Origin: an uncultured Campylobacterales bacterium
GTDB taxonomy: Bacteria; Campylobacterota; Campylobacteria; Campylobacterales; Sulfurimonadaceae
Direction of reading: 5' to 3'
Length of the DNA stretch: 64,000 bases
Assembly (NCBI GenBank): GCA_903892995.1
Contig: CAITKP010000036.1
Location: 1 to 64,000, forward strand
Positions within the stretch are counted from its first letter, which is position 1. Each line of letters begins with the position of its first letter. The notes beneath the pieces are model-generated. The model searched no databases and was not told the DNA's origin. It saw only the letters and a program-made list of their open reading frames with translations. Positions 11,190-19,646 of the stretch are shown here, in pieces. The translations under genes were made by a program, and so were the position numbers.

Positions 11190-13412
11190 CTAAAGATGCA
11201 CAAGTTTCGCTCCATATCCGCCCATTTGAATCGGAGCATCCTCAAATTTTTTCACTTTAGGATGGGCTTTTAGATAGTTTTTTACCGCATAAGAGAGTTT
11301 GCCTGTACCAATGCCGTGATAAACTAAAACCTCATCCCAACCTTGTATAAGCGCATCGGAGATAAACTTATCCAAGACCTCTTCGGCTTCCTCGGCACGA
11401 AGGCCGTGGAGATCGCACTTTAAGCCACTTTTTTTCTCTACATGTAAGGATAAATCGCTCTTTTGTTTTTTTACCGTTTCATTGCCTGAGGGTTTAAGAT
11501 CAAAGATTTTTACACGAAGACGCATCCCCTCCACTTCTATCATCGCCTCTTTCTCTTTGAGGGAAACGATATTTCCACGTTTTCCACGATACTTTATCAT
11601 ATCGCCTGCATGGAAGTTATACTCTTTTTTCTTTGGTGGCGCAATCGGCTCTTTTGGAAGTGCATTATTTGCTTTGTTCATCGCTCTATGAATCGCTGCT
11701 GTATCGTTTGCAGTGGCTGCTTTTTTGGCTTCATTGATCGCGATATCAAACTCTGTTTTTAACTTTTGTTTTTGCGTCTTTAACTCAGCATATAAAGACT
11801 CTTCAAGCTCTTTGACTCTTTGCTCTTTTTTTTGCAAATCTTCGAGCTTTTCATCGACAAGTTTATGTTTATGTTTGAGTTCTCTTTCCATTTGTGAACC
11901 GCGTTCTATCAGCTCATTGAGCTTTTCATGGTTGAGTCCATACACCTCTTTGGCGCGAGCCACAATGTGTGATGCTATGCCATATCTGCTTGCTGTCTCA
12001 AAAGCGTAACTTTTTCCGATAACTCCATGTAAAAAATCATACGTTGGAACTCTGCGTTCCTCATCATAAAGCGCAGCGACAAGCTCTACATCATCACGAT
12101 CCGCCATCAATGAAGCCAGACGTTTATGGTGCGTTGTTATAACAATCTTTTGATCTTTTTTTATCAACTCATCCAAGATGACATTAAAAAGAGCTGCTGC
12201 CTCGTCACTATCGGTTCCAAGTTCGATCTCATCGACTCCCACAAGTGTTGAGCGGTGTTCAAAAAGATGAGCGAACTCCTTCATCCGTCCTGCAAAAGTA
12301 GAGATATCGTTTTTGACGTTTTGCGGATCATCGATAATGGCATCTATATGTTTGAAAGTACCTATTGATGAGCGGTTTTCGTTGATATTCATCGGGATAA
12401 GATATTTCGCCATAAGTGCACTTGAGAGAATAGACTTAAGTAGCATCGTTTTTCCACCAGCATTGACACCTGTAATCATCAACACTTTTTTTGTGAAATC
12501 AACACTCACACTTTTTGCATGATCAAGGGCTGGATGCTTGAACTCATGCATAATGATATCTGCATTTTTTTGGGCGTGTAAAATCACTAAATCCTTGCTT
12601 TTTGCAAAGTGAATACGCGCTTGATAATGATCAAATCTATCAAACTCTTTATCAATAAAACTCAAAAATGGAGTCATTTCAGAGAGTTTTGCAGAGAACT
12701 GTTTTGCATACTCATAAAAGAGTGTTTCTCGCTCTTGGTCTATAAAACGGATCGATTGTTTCTCTTTGATGATGGCATCTGGCGAGACATAAAAATACCC
12801 ACCCGTAGAGCGTCCTACAACGCTTCCTTTGAGCACATGATTGAATCCACCACGGACAAGTAAACACTCTTCATCATTTAAGTAATGCACCTGTGTATCT
12901 ACAAGGTAAGCGCTGAGTTTTTGCCCATGAAGCAAGCGTTTGAGAATTGAACTTATCTCATTTTTATGTGTTTTAATTCTTTGTGAGAGTTTAGATAACT
13001 GCTCATCTAGATGTTCATTAAAGTTTCCGCTCTCATCAAAATAGCGTTCTATCTCGATCGAGCTATCTGGAATAATCACTTTATCGACCCACTCGCCAAA
13101 GATTCCGCGAATCTCTCTATTTTTAAAGTAACGAATATAGCGCACAAGTTTTACAATCTCAAAAATCTGATCAAAGTGTAAAACCCCATGTTTTTTGAGA
13201 TGCAGTATAAAACTGCCAAAAGGTGCAATACGCGGAGGCGCTTTAAATTCGACAGTTTCTAACTCTTTTATGAAGCGAAAGTGTCGCTCTTGGTCGCCTT
13301 CGATATATAAAGACTGCTCACGAGAAAAAAAGCTTAGTAAAACATGCAGATGGGCATCAAGATCAAGCTGAGAGATCAGCTTGTCAAAATGGGGATTTGT
13401 AGCTATTGACAT
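11190..13412 (-). CDS. mutS2: MutS2 ATPase with Smr domain
   Basis: The protein is about 740 residues. The MutS-like ATPase shows Walker A ITGVNAGGKTMLL and Walker B LVGVDEIELG, followed by a long coiled coil and a C-terminal Smr nuclease domain (KCDLHGLRAEEAEEVL, VYHGIGTGKL). MutS2 acts on branched DNA to restrain recombination, and in some bacteria rescues collided ribosomes. It is not the mismatch repair MutS. I prefer the ATG at 13412 over the track's GTG at 13430. It lies 9 bases upstream of ligA and downstream of murC. Confidence 0.9.
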   Translation of the reverse strand: MSIATNPHFDKLISQLDLDAHLHVLLSFFSREQSLYIEGDQERHFRFIKELETVEFKAPPRIAPFGSFILHLKKHGVLHFDQIFEIVKLVRYIRYFKNREIRGIFGEWVDKVIIPDSSIEIERYFDESGNFNEHLDEQLSKLSQRIKTHKNEISSILKRLLHGQKLSAYLVDTQVHYLNDEECLLVRGGFNHVLKGSVVGRSTGGYFYVSPDAIIKEKQSIRFIDQERETLFYEYAKQFSAKLSEMTPFLSFIDKEFDRFDHYQARIHFAKSKDLVILHAQKNADIIMHEFKHPALDHAKSVSVDFTKKVLMITGVNAGGKTMLLKSILSSALMAKYLIPMNINENRSSIGTFKHIDAIIDDPQNVKNDISTFAGRMKEFAHLFEHRSTLVGVDEIELGTDSDEAAALFNVILDELIKKDQKIVITTHHKRLASLMADRDDVELVAALYDEERRVPTYDFLHGVIGKSYAFETASRYGIASHIVARAKEVYGLNHEKLNELIERGSQMERELKHKHKLVDEKLEDLQKKEQRVKELEESLYAELKTQKQKLKTEFDIAINEAKKAATANDTAAIHRAMNKANNALPKEPIAPPKKKEYNFHAGDMIKYRGKRGNIVSLKEKEAMIEVEGMRLRVKIFDLKPSGNETVKKQKSDLSLHVEKKSGLKCDLHGLRAEEAEEVLDKFISDALIQGWDEVLVYHGIGTGKLSYAVKNYLKAHPKVKKFEDAPIQMGGYGAKLVHL

Positions 13413-13447
13413 AGAAAAAAGTTCCCACAAATAATCATTTTTACGCT

Positions 13448-13467
13448 GTTTTGTTTACATGTAAACA
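13448..13467. repeat. 20-bp perfect palindrome between murC and mutS2
   Basis: TTTGTTTACATGTAAACAAA is perfectly self-complementary over 20 bases and is the longest extension of the TACATGTA repeat in the window. It fills much of the short gap before mutS2 and could fold as a hairpin in RNA, but it lacks a loop and a U-run. Confidence 0.7.
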
Positions 13468-13473
13468 AACGCA

Positions 13474-14784
13474 CTAAACAAGACCTCGTAACTGATAGGT
13501 AATATCACCAGCTCCAAATCCGACGATGATCCCCTCGCGAAGCTCTTTAATTGTTTGGTTTGCTTTGATAAGATTGATTGAGCTGCCCTCTCTTTTGAGT
13601 GCATCTGCCATTATAAGATTGTATCTTGCAAACTCTTTTTCAAAATCAATAGCACGCATCTCCTCGCCAGCCGCCCAGACAGGAAGGATAACAAGCTCAT
13701 CGCACCCCTCAAAACAGCTCACAAAAGCTTCTAAATTATCGATGGTTCGAGAGTATTTATGTGGTTGCCAGATCGCGGTGATCTTGTTAAACCCTTTGAG
13801 GCGTGCATATTCAGTCACTGACTGCATTGTCGCTTTGACCTCAGTTGGATGGTGACCATAATCATCGATGATAACAGAATCATTTTCAATATTGATGATA
13901 TCAAAGCGTTTTTTGATCCCTTTGAAGTTTAAAAGGTTTTTGCGGATATCTTCAATATTCATCTCTTCCTTAGCTGCTAAAATCGCGAGTGCAGCGTCTA
14001 TTGCGATATGTTCACCAAATCCCCAAACACAAAACTCTCCAAACTCTTTTAACTCAAATTTCGTATGCGGTTCATCTTCAATAAGCACAAACTCGATATT
14101 TTTGATATCTTTGCTTGGATACAAACGTACAGCTTCTATATCTCCGAGTGTTGCTAAAAACTCATCTTCTGCATTGAGGATTCTGTGTTTTGCTGACTCT
14201 ATAAATTTTCGATAGGTATTAAAAAAAAGATCATAATCATACTTGTAATATTCCATATGTTCAGGCTCTGCATTGATCACGATCGCACAATATGGGTTTG
14301 AGTTTACAAAACTTCCATCACTTTCATCCGCTTCAAAGATAAGCACATCAGTTTCTTTTTCATAACGCACATTTGAGCCAAACTCTTTTGACTCAGCACC
14401 GATAATCGCACTGCCATGCATAATCGCTGATAAAATAGCCGTTGTTGTACTCTTTCCATGCGCTGCTGCGACTGCATACACTTTACTTTCATGGAGTATC
14501 TCTAAAAGTGCTTCACGGCGAGCAAGCACGCGGATACCCTTCTCTTTTGCTGCGATTACTTCAGGATTGTCTTCACGAATGATCGCTGAATGGATAACCA
14601 AATCTTGATCACTGATAACATCTTTTGAGTGAGGGATATTGATATCAATTCCCACTGAGCGAAGTTTTTGTGTAATAACTGTATCTTTTACATCCGAACC
14701 ACTAACTTGATGTCCTTGAAAGTGCATATATTGTGCAAGTCCTGAGATTCCGATGCCGCCAATTCCTATAAAATGTATTTTCAT
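13474..14784 (-). CDS. murC: UDP-N-acetylmuramate--L-alanine ligase
   Basis: A 436-residue Mur ligase that adds L-alanine to UDP-MurNAc, the first amino acid of the peptidoglycan stem peptide. It has the N-terminal Rossmann motif GIGGIGISGLAQ, the ATP loop AAHGKSTTTA, EADESDGSF, and DDYGHHPTEVKAT. AGGAAAA precedes the ATG. murC next to mutS2 is an arrangement also known in Campylobacter. Confidence 0.95.
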   Translation of the reverse strand: MKIHFIGIGGIGISGLAQYMHFQGHQVSGSDVKDTVITQKLRSVGIDINIPHSKDVISDQDLVIHSAIIREDNPEVIAAKEKGIRVLARREALLEILHESKVYAVAAAHGKSTTTAILSAIMHGSAIIGAESKEFGSNVRYEKETDVLIFEADESDGSFVNSNPYCAIVINAEPEHMEYYKYDYDLFFNTYRKFIESAKHRILNAEDEFLATLGDIEAVRLYPSKDIKNIEFVLIEDEPHTKFELKEFGEFCVWGFGEHIAIDAALAILAAKEEMNIEDIRKNLLNFKGIKKRFDIINIENDSVIIDDYGHHPTEVKATMQSVTEYARLKGFNKITAIWQPHKYSRTIDNLEAFVSCFEGCDELVILPVWAAGEEMRAIDFEKEFARYNLIMADALKREGSSINLIKANQTIKELREGIIVGFGAGDITYQLRGLV

Positions 14785-14797
14785 CTATTTTCCTAAA

Positions 14798-15265
14798 TTA
14801 AAGAGTGTTTGCTTTTGGTAAAAATGCACTTACATAAAAAGTGCCGTTGTTTTGAGTCTGCTCGATGTCTGCGATCTCATTGATAAAATCATCGATACTA
14901 ATCTTCGCATCTGCTGCTTTTTGGTGTATCTTCATAGAGAAGCCAAACTCTTTTGAGTTACTAAGCCCGCTAAGAATCTCAAAAAGTGCGGAAGCATCAT
15001 GCACACTTCCTGCACTGTAATGCTCAACTGCATACTCATACAAAGCGCGAAGTGTTGCAAAATCTTGTACATCAGCGACATCGAGTTGGATCGCTTGTTC
15101 GAGCACTTCTGTGAGTCTCTCTAGTGCTAATTCTAAAATATTTGAGTAGTAGCGCATCACTTCATCTTCGCTGAGTTCATCCTGTGCGCGTTGTTCAAGT
15201 GTATAGAGTTTTGCAATATCACCCTCTTCTTGAGCTTTATATACTTCTGCTTTTAAATCATTCAC
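14798..15265 (-). CDS. Hypothetical helical protein downstream of dapC-like gene
   Basis: I do not recognise the family. The protein is about 155 residues, acidic, helical and soluble, with Asp/Glu/Ala-rich stretches (LERLTEVLEQAIQLDVADVQ) and no signal peptide. I start it at GTG 15265: AAAGGAG lies 8 bases upstream, and the GTGA overlap with the preceding stop fits translational coupling. The track's start at 15274 sits on the Shine-Dalgarno. It lies 13 bases before murC, so it belongs to a run of cell-wall genes. Confidence 0.65.
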   Translation of the reverse strand: MNDLKAEVYKAQEEGDIAKLYTLEQRAQDELSEDEVMRYYSNILELALERLTEVLEQAIQLDVADVQDFATLRALYEYAVEHYSAGSVHDASALFEILSGLSNSKEFGFSMKIHQKAADAKISIDDFINEIADIEQTQNNGTFYVSAFLPKANTL

Positions 15266-16401
15266 GACAAACACTCCTTTATGCGTAGCAACGCCTCTTT
15301 TGTTTTCTCTTCATTTTCAACCAAAGCGATACGGATAAACCCAACTCCGGGATTGATACCATTTTCATCTTCACGAGCCAAGAACTCACCTGGTAAAACT
15401 TTGACGTTATACTCTTTGTAAAGCTTACATGTAAAGCTTTTTGCATCAGCAACTTTTAGCCAGATATAAAAAGTCGCATCACTTACTTCACAGCCAAGTA
15501 TCTCACGAGCGAGAGCAAAATTATTTTTATAAATATTTCGTGAAACTGCCACATGAGTCTCATCATTCCATGCCACTGCAGCTGCACTTTGAAGCGGAAG
15601 CGGAGATGCGCAGCCGACATAAGTTCTATAGTTTAAATACTCTTTTAAAATCTTTTCATCACCTGCGATAAAACCGCTTCGAAGCCCTGGTGCTGAAGAG
15701 CGTTTTGAAATAGAGTTAATAACGAGTACATTTTTAAAATCTTTATTGCTTACATGTAAGGATGCTTCAAGAAGAGATGGAACTGGTTTATCTGTGTAAA
15801 TCTCGCTATAACATTCATCATTCATCAAAACAAAATCATACTTTAATGCAAGTTTCACCCACTCTCCAAGTTCATCAAGTGTTAAAACTGAAGCGGTAGG
15901 ATTGTTTGGAAAGTTGATGATAACAAGATCACACTCTGCCAAACTTTTCTCATCAATAAGAGGTTTAAAACCATTTTTTTCTTCTAGATTGATATGAATC
16001 ACTTTAGCACCAGAAGCGATGGCTGCACCCTCATAAATCTGATAAAAAGGGTTTGTATAAGCCATAACAGGCTCTTTTTTATCATAAAGTAAGAACTGAG
16101 GAAAGTTAAACAAAACCTCACGCGTTCCAAAAGTTGGGATGATTTGGGCATCACTAAGAGTTACTTGAAATCTTTTTTGTACAAAGTTTTTCATACTCTG
16201 CACAAGTGAGCTCTCCCCACCTGTTTTTGGATAGCGTCTGAGTTGTGATGCTTCTTTGCAAAGTTCCTCTTGAATAAAAGCGGGAGTCTCAAATTGCGGT
16301 TCACCGATAGTTAAAATAATAGGTTCGTAAGAGGTGCTTGGAACAACATCTTTTAGGAGTGTATTTAGTTTTTCAAATGGATAGGGTTCAAAATGTATCA
16401 A
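15262..16401 (-). CDS. dapC: PLP-dependent aminotransferase, probably succinyldiaminopimelate transaminase
   Basis: A 379-residue class I/II aminotransferase. The PLP lysine is in NSISKRSSAPGLRSG, and NFPNNPTASV and the terminal arginine region GFIRIALV match fold-type I enzymes. The Campylobacterota members of this subgroup are usually assigned to N-succinyl-LL-diaminopimelate transamination. The position before murC supports a role in lysine and peptidoglycan precursor supply; substrate specificity is inferred. The start is TTG at 16401. It carries two palindromes (15424 encoding FTCK, 15749 encoding LHVS). Confidence 0.75.
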   Translation of the reverse strand: MIHFEPYPFEKLNTLLKDVVPSTSYEPIILTIGEPQFETPAFIQEELCKEASQLRRYPKTGGESSLVQSMKNFVQKRFQVTLSDAQIIPTFGTREVLFNFPQFLLYDKKEPVMAYTNPFYQIYEGAAIASGAKVIHINLEEKNGFKPLIDEKSLAECDLVIINFPNNPTASVLTLDELGEWVKLALKYDFVLMNDECYSEIYTDKPVPSLLEASLHVSNKDFKNVLVINSISKRSSAPGLRSGFIAGDEKILKEYLNYRTYVGCASPLPLQSAAAVAWNDETHVAVSRNIYKNNFALAREILGCEVSDATFYIWLKVADAKSFTCKLYKEYNVKVLPGEFLAREDENGINPGVGFIRIALVENEEKTKEALLRIKECLS

Positions 16402-16511
16402 TAGATTTTACCTTCGAAATAGATGCGCAATTTTAACATAATAATAGATAGTTTTTTATGGCAGTTCTTGAACTTCTAAGCTGCAATTTATTCAAATAAA
16501 ATAAAGTGTGG

Positions 16512-16517
16512 TATACT
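16512..16517 (+). promoter_or_regulatory. Candidate -10 element
   Basis: TATACT lies 34 bases before the ATG of the hypothetical gene at 16551, in the 149-base gap between divergent genes. No clear -35 is visible, which is common in this phylum. Confidence 0.4.
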
Positions 16518-16550
16518 TATTTTCACAAAATAAAATGAAAGAACATTAAA

Positions 16551-16958
16551 ATGTTAAACTCAAATAAAAATGGTTTAAAAAAAAGTGTAAATTCCCACTC
16601 ACCTATGAATGATTCGCAGCAATATCTTGAGCGTATGCGAGAGGTACGATATCGCCAGCAAGAGAACTTTGGTTCACAAAACATTAACATAAATGATTAT
16701 ATTCTCTCTCCAGAGGGTTGGGAATCTGTTATGTTTTTTCTCTATTTTCTTGCCATCCCCTACATTATGGGTTTACTTTTTTTATTTCTTTTTATTGCAC
16801 ATGCAAGTGTTACAAACTTTTTCGTTCTTGATCTTACTACTTTTTTTATTGTTTGGGCGATTGGGTATGAAACGATTGCTGCACTTATTTTGATCTCTAT
16901 TTTCATCTCATATCTAAACTATTTACAAAGATCAGCAAACAAGCATAATAGTAGATAA
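16551..16958 (+). CDS. Hypothetical membrane protein with polar N terminus
   Basis: A 135-residue protein that I do not recognise. The first 50 residues are polar (NDSQQYLERMREVRYRQQEN), followed by two membrane segments (VMFFLYFLAIPYIMGLLFLFLFI and FFIVWAIGYETIAALILISIFI). It has its own promoter-like element and a GAAAGAAC site before the ATG. The acidic residue inside the second segment (GYETIAA) could be functional. The downstream neighbour is also uncharacterised. Confidence 0.65.
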   Translation: MLNSNKNGLKKSVNSHSPMNDSQQYLERMREVRYRQQENFGSQNININDYILSPEGWESVMFFLYFLAIPYIMGLLFLFLFIAHASVTNFFVLDLTTFFIVWAIGYETIAALILISIFISYLNYLQRSANKHNSR

Positions 16959-17015
16959 TGTTTGTAATCTTTTGTAATTTTTCTCTACTATAATTTCTAA
17001 AAAAGAGGTAAAAAA

Positions 17016-17414
17016 ATGGCTTATTTTGATAAGGTTCAAATCGGAGATAAACTTTATGGTTTAGTTTTTGGTAAAGGAAAAGTGATAGAAGTTTTTGAAA
17101 ATAGTCATTATAAAATGATGGTTTTTTTTAAAAATGGATATGAAGTTCCATATACTGAAGATGGTATTCCAGGTTGGGGAAACTTTAAAAAACAAACAAT
17201 TTTTTACAAAGAAGATATCGATCTCACTGATGTCGATTTTACTCCTGTAAAAAAGATTCTTTCTCCTAAAAAGATTATAAAGCTCAGAGAGAAAAAGAAA
17301 CTTCAAGTAAGACTTCCATCGGGAATCTGGACAGATTGTACTAAATGTGTTAAAAACTATGTTGAAGAGATGCTTGAAAAAGAGAAATTTCATCTTTTTA
17401 GAAAACAAAAATAG
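17016..17414 (+). CDS. Hypothetical protein with KOW/CarD-like N terminus
   Basis: A 132-residue basic, soluble protein. The N-terminal part (IGDKLYGLVFGKGKVIEVFEN) has the beta-rich pattern of small KOW- or SH3-like barrels. The C-terminal half is lysine-rich and includes a Cys pair (WTDCTKCVKNY). AAAGAGG precedes the ATG. I cannot assign a family; a nucleic-acid or ribosome contact is suggested only by the charge. Confidence 0.6.
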   Translation: MAYFDKVQIGDKLYGLVFGKGKVIEVFENSHYKMMVFFKNGYEVPYTEDGIPGWGNFKKQTIFYKEDIDLTDVDFTPVKKILSPKKIIKLREKKKLQVRLPSGIWTDCTKCVKNYVEEMLEKEKFHLFRKQK

Positions 17415-17561
17415 AGTTTATAAAGCTTACATGTAAACTGAAACTATTCTGCGCCAAAAAGAGTAAAATCGTTGATAATCCTCTTTTAACACTATTGTAC
17501 ATATAATTCTAAAATTAATTTAAACTCTCTAACTCTGAGACTTTTAAAGGAAAACTAGATT

Positions 17562-17954
17562 ATGAAATATGTACTTCCACTTTTCTTGTCACTTTTATTT
17601 ACCGCTTGTAATGATTCAAACGAAAATACAAAAGTAACAACACAAGAGAATAACACCCAAGTTATTGCACAAACAAATACGACAGTCGCTAGTGTCAATG
17701 CGGCTCCAAGTGAGATCAGTGGTGAAGCAATTTTCAATAAATGTAAAAGTTGTCATGGAAACAGTGCAGAGAAAAAAGCGCTTGATTCATCTGCGATCAT
17801 AAAAGGTTGGGAAGTTTCAAAGATAGAAGAAGCGCTCAAAGGGTATCAAAATGGCACTTATGGTGCAAGTATGAAACATCTTATGGCTGCTCAAGCCAAA
17901 GGTCTCTCGGAAGAAGAGATCAAAAAAGTAGCACTTTATATCCACTCACTTTAA
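17562..17954 (+). CDS. Class I c-type cytochrome, lipoprotein
   Basis: A 130-residue protein with a lipoprotein signal (LLFTAC, Cys as residue 16) and one haem-binding motif CKSCHG (around residues 65-70). The C-terminal pair YGASMKHLMAA and LSEEEIKKVALYIHSL offers a methionine ligand and the final helix. It is a small periplasmic electron carrier of the c553 type, tethered to a membrane. AAAGGA precedes the ATG. A palindrome copy lies upstream at 17426. The redox partner is not identifiable from the neighbours. Confidence 0.88.
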   Translation: MKYVLPLFLSLLFTACNDSNENTKVTTQENNTQVIAQTNTTVASVNAAPSEISGEAIFNKCKSCHGNSAEKKALDSSAIIKGWEVSKIEEALKGYQNGTYGASMKHLMAAQAKGLSEEEIKKVALYIHSL

Positions 17955-17956
17955 AT

Positions 17957-17980
17957 ATCAAAGGGCACAAACCCTTTGAT
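17957..17980. terminator. Convergent hairpin after cytochrome gene
   Basis: ATCAAAGGG and CCCTTTGAT form a perfect 9-bp stem with a 6-base loop, right after the cytochrome stop and touching the stop of the convergent ThiF-like gene. It lacks a strong U-run. Confidence 0.55.
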
Positions 17981-18651
17981 CATCCCTTTGGAAGAGCGAA
18001 CTTTTGCGTGATTAACTCACCCTCTTGATTAAAAAACAGATAATATAAAAAATCTTTCTTAACACTCAATCCTGCTAAATAGCGCAAAGCCAAATTCGCC
18101 TGCAATGAAGCGATATGCATCACAATAGGTGCTGCAATGCCTGCTGGTGTTTTTTGCGTAATCTTAAAAACATCATTAAAAGAGGCTTCTTCAAAAAAAC
18201 AAATCTGCCCATTAAAAGCTTCTACACTTCCATAAATCCAAGGAGTCTGCACGCTTTTTGCGTAAGTGTTTATCTCACCGCGTGTTGGAAGATTATCTGT
18301 TGCATCGATGATGAGATCAACTTTTATATTTTTCTCTTTAAAGCCGTTAAAATCGCTTTCATGCTCTACTACTTTTACATAAGGGCATCTTTGTCTCATA
18401 ATCTGTGCATTGATGAAAGCTTTATTTTTACCCTCATCACCCATCTTAAAAGCGATTTGTCGATGGATATTATGCACACTTACCTCATCAAAATCGACCA
18501 AATGAATCTCGCCGATTCCACTCGCACCCAAAGCAAATGCTAAAGAGGAACCAAGTCCACCACAACCGATGATAACAATCTTTTTTTCTTGCAAAGAGCG
18601 CTGTGTCTCTTGCCCCCAAAGTTGGACTTGACGGTGAAAATATTGCATCAT
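17980..18651 (-). CDS. ThiF/MoeB/HesA-family adenylating protein
   Basis: A 223-residue E1-like enzyme. The ATP loop is IIGCGGLGSSLAFALGASGIG, followed by LVDFDEVSVHNIHRQIAF and DLIIDATDNLPTRGEIN. The family adenylates the C terminus of a ubiquitin-like sulfur carrier such as ThiS, MoaD or a cysteine-synthesis carrier. It lacks the paired zinc cysteines of MoeB and the rhodanese tail of MoeZ. It is the last gene of the metY-metX run, so a sulfur-transfer role is plausible but unproven. Confidence 0.8.
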   Translation of the reverse strand: MMQYFHRQVQLWGQETQRSLQEKKIVIIGCGGLGSSLAFALGASGIGEIHLVDFDEVSVHNIHRQIAFKMGDEGKNKAFINAQIMRQRCPYVKVVEHESDFNGFKEKNIKVDLIIDATDNLPTRGEINTYAKSVQTPWIYGSVEAFNGQICFFEEASFNDVFKITQKTPAGIAAPIVMHIASLQANLALRYLAGLSVKKDFLYYLFFNQEGELITQKFALPKG

Positions 18652-18672
18652 TTGTAATCCCTTACATGTAGA

Positions 18673-19461
18673 CTAAAATTTTGTATTGAGCTCTCGAAAG
18701 CCCCAATTTTTTCGTGCTAGTGTAACCTCTGAATGTTGCATCTCTACTATCATCAACTCCTCTTTATTTCCAAGATCATTGATGAGTTCACCATTTGGAT
18801 CTATTAAAAATGAGTCCCCATAAAACTGCCAGCTATAGTCATTCTCTTTATATTCACCTATTCTGTTTGCTCGCAGTACATAACAGTTGTGTGTAAATGC
18901 ACGCATTTGCGCAAGGTTTTTCCATCTTGAAGCCGATTCAAAAGTCGAAACACTTGTGACTATCACCGCATCCACATTTTTTTGTGATGCCATCATCCAA
19001 AGCTTATCAACATGCATCTCAAATCCACTCATAAGGGCAAATTTAAAACCATCCACACTAAAAGTCATCGGTGCTTTTAAGATCGTCGTATCATTTGCAA
19101 AAAACTTTGCTTCATTCCAATGCGGATAGTTTATAAGCACTTGCTGAAAATAGTAAGCAGTAGAAGAGGGAGAAAATTTTACAACTGTTTTATAGAGCTG
19201 TTTTTTCTTTACGATAATAAGTGGAGCGATTATTGTCATCGCATAATTCAAAGAAAGCTCTTTTAGTATCTTTATCTGATGCTCAGACTGCTCTTTTATC
19301 ATAGCGACCGACATCCCCTCTAGCTCTTTAAAAAAAGAGTTTAAAAGATATTCGCCCAACACCAAGACTTTCACATTTTTTTTCTGTGCGATACGGACAT
19401 AATGGTAAAGCTTTGTAGAACTCATTCCAATGGATGGAAGCTGTAAAACTGCGGCTATCAT
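18673..19461 (-). CDS. Carbon-nitrogen hydrolase (nitrilase) family protein, catalytic Cys apparently replaced
   Basis: A 262-residue nitrilase-superfamily fold: LVLGEYLLNSFF supplies the catalytic Glu region, and the C-terminal YGDSFLIDPNGELINDLGNKEE is typical. Where active members have a Cys (LICYD type), this one reads FALMSGFEMH, with Ser instead. It may therefore be inactive or use different chemistry. Its ATG overlaps the xseB stop by 4 bases. The gap to the ThiF-like gene holds a palindrome copy (18661). The substrate is unknown. Confidence 0.7.
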   Translation of the reverse strand: MIAAVLQLPSIGMSSTKLYHYVRIAQKKNVKVLVLGEYLLNSFFKELEGMSVAMIKEQSEHQIKILKELSLNYAMTIIAPLIIVKKKQLYKTVVKFSPSSTAYYFQQVLINYPHWNEAKFFANDTTILKAPMTFSVDGFKFALMSGFEMHVDKLWMMASQKNVDAVIVTSVSTFESASRWKNLAQMRAFTHNCYVLRANRIGEYKENDYSWQFYGDSFLIDPNGELINDLGNKEELMIVEMQHSEVTLARKNWGFRELNTKF

Positions 19462-19646
19462 AGAGATACTTTTATCTCTTGGATTTTTATCTGCGCATCT
19501 TCGAGCATTTTTTGAGCCTCAGTGAGTTCTCTCATCCCACTCTCATACGCCTTAACGCTGGCTTCAAGTGTAATCTCTGGGTTCATTAAAGTTTCTAAAA
19601 TCTTTTTAGAGTTTTCTAGTTTTGTTTCAAAATCATTTTTTGCCAT
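19458..19646 (-). CDS. xseB: Exodeoxyribonuclease VII small subunit
   Basis: A 62-residue protein of the normal XseB length with the helix pattern FETKLENSKKILETLMNPEITLEASVKAYE. It partners the large subunit XseA in degrading single-stranded DNA. It starts 14 bases inside the metX 3' end and ends on the next gene's ATG, a tightly coupled arrangement. The large subunit is not in the window. Confidence 0.88.
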   Translation of the reverse strand: MAKNDFETKLENSKKILETLMNPEITLEASVKAYESGMRELTEAQKMLEDAQIKIQEIKVSL

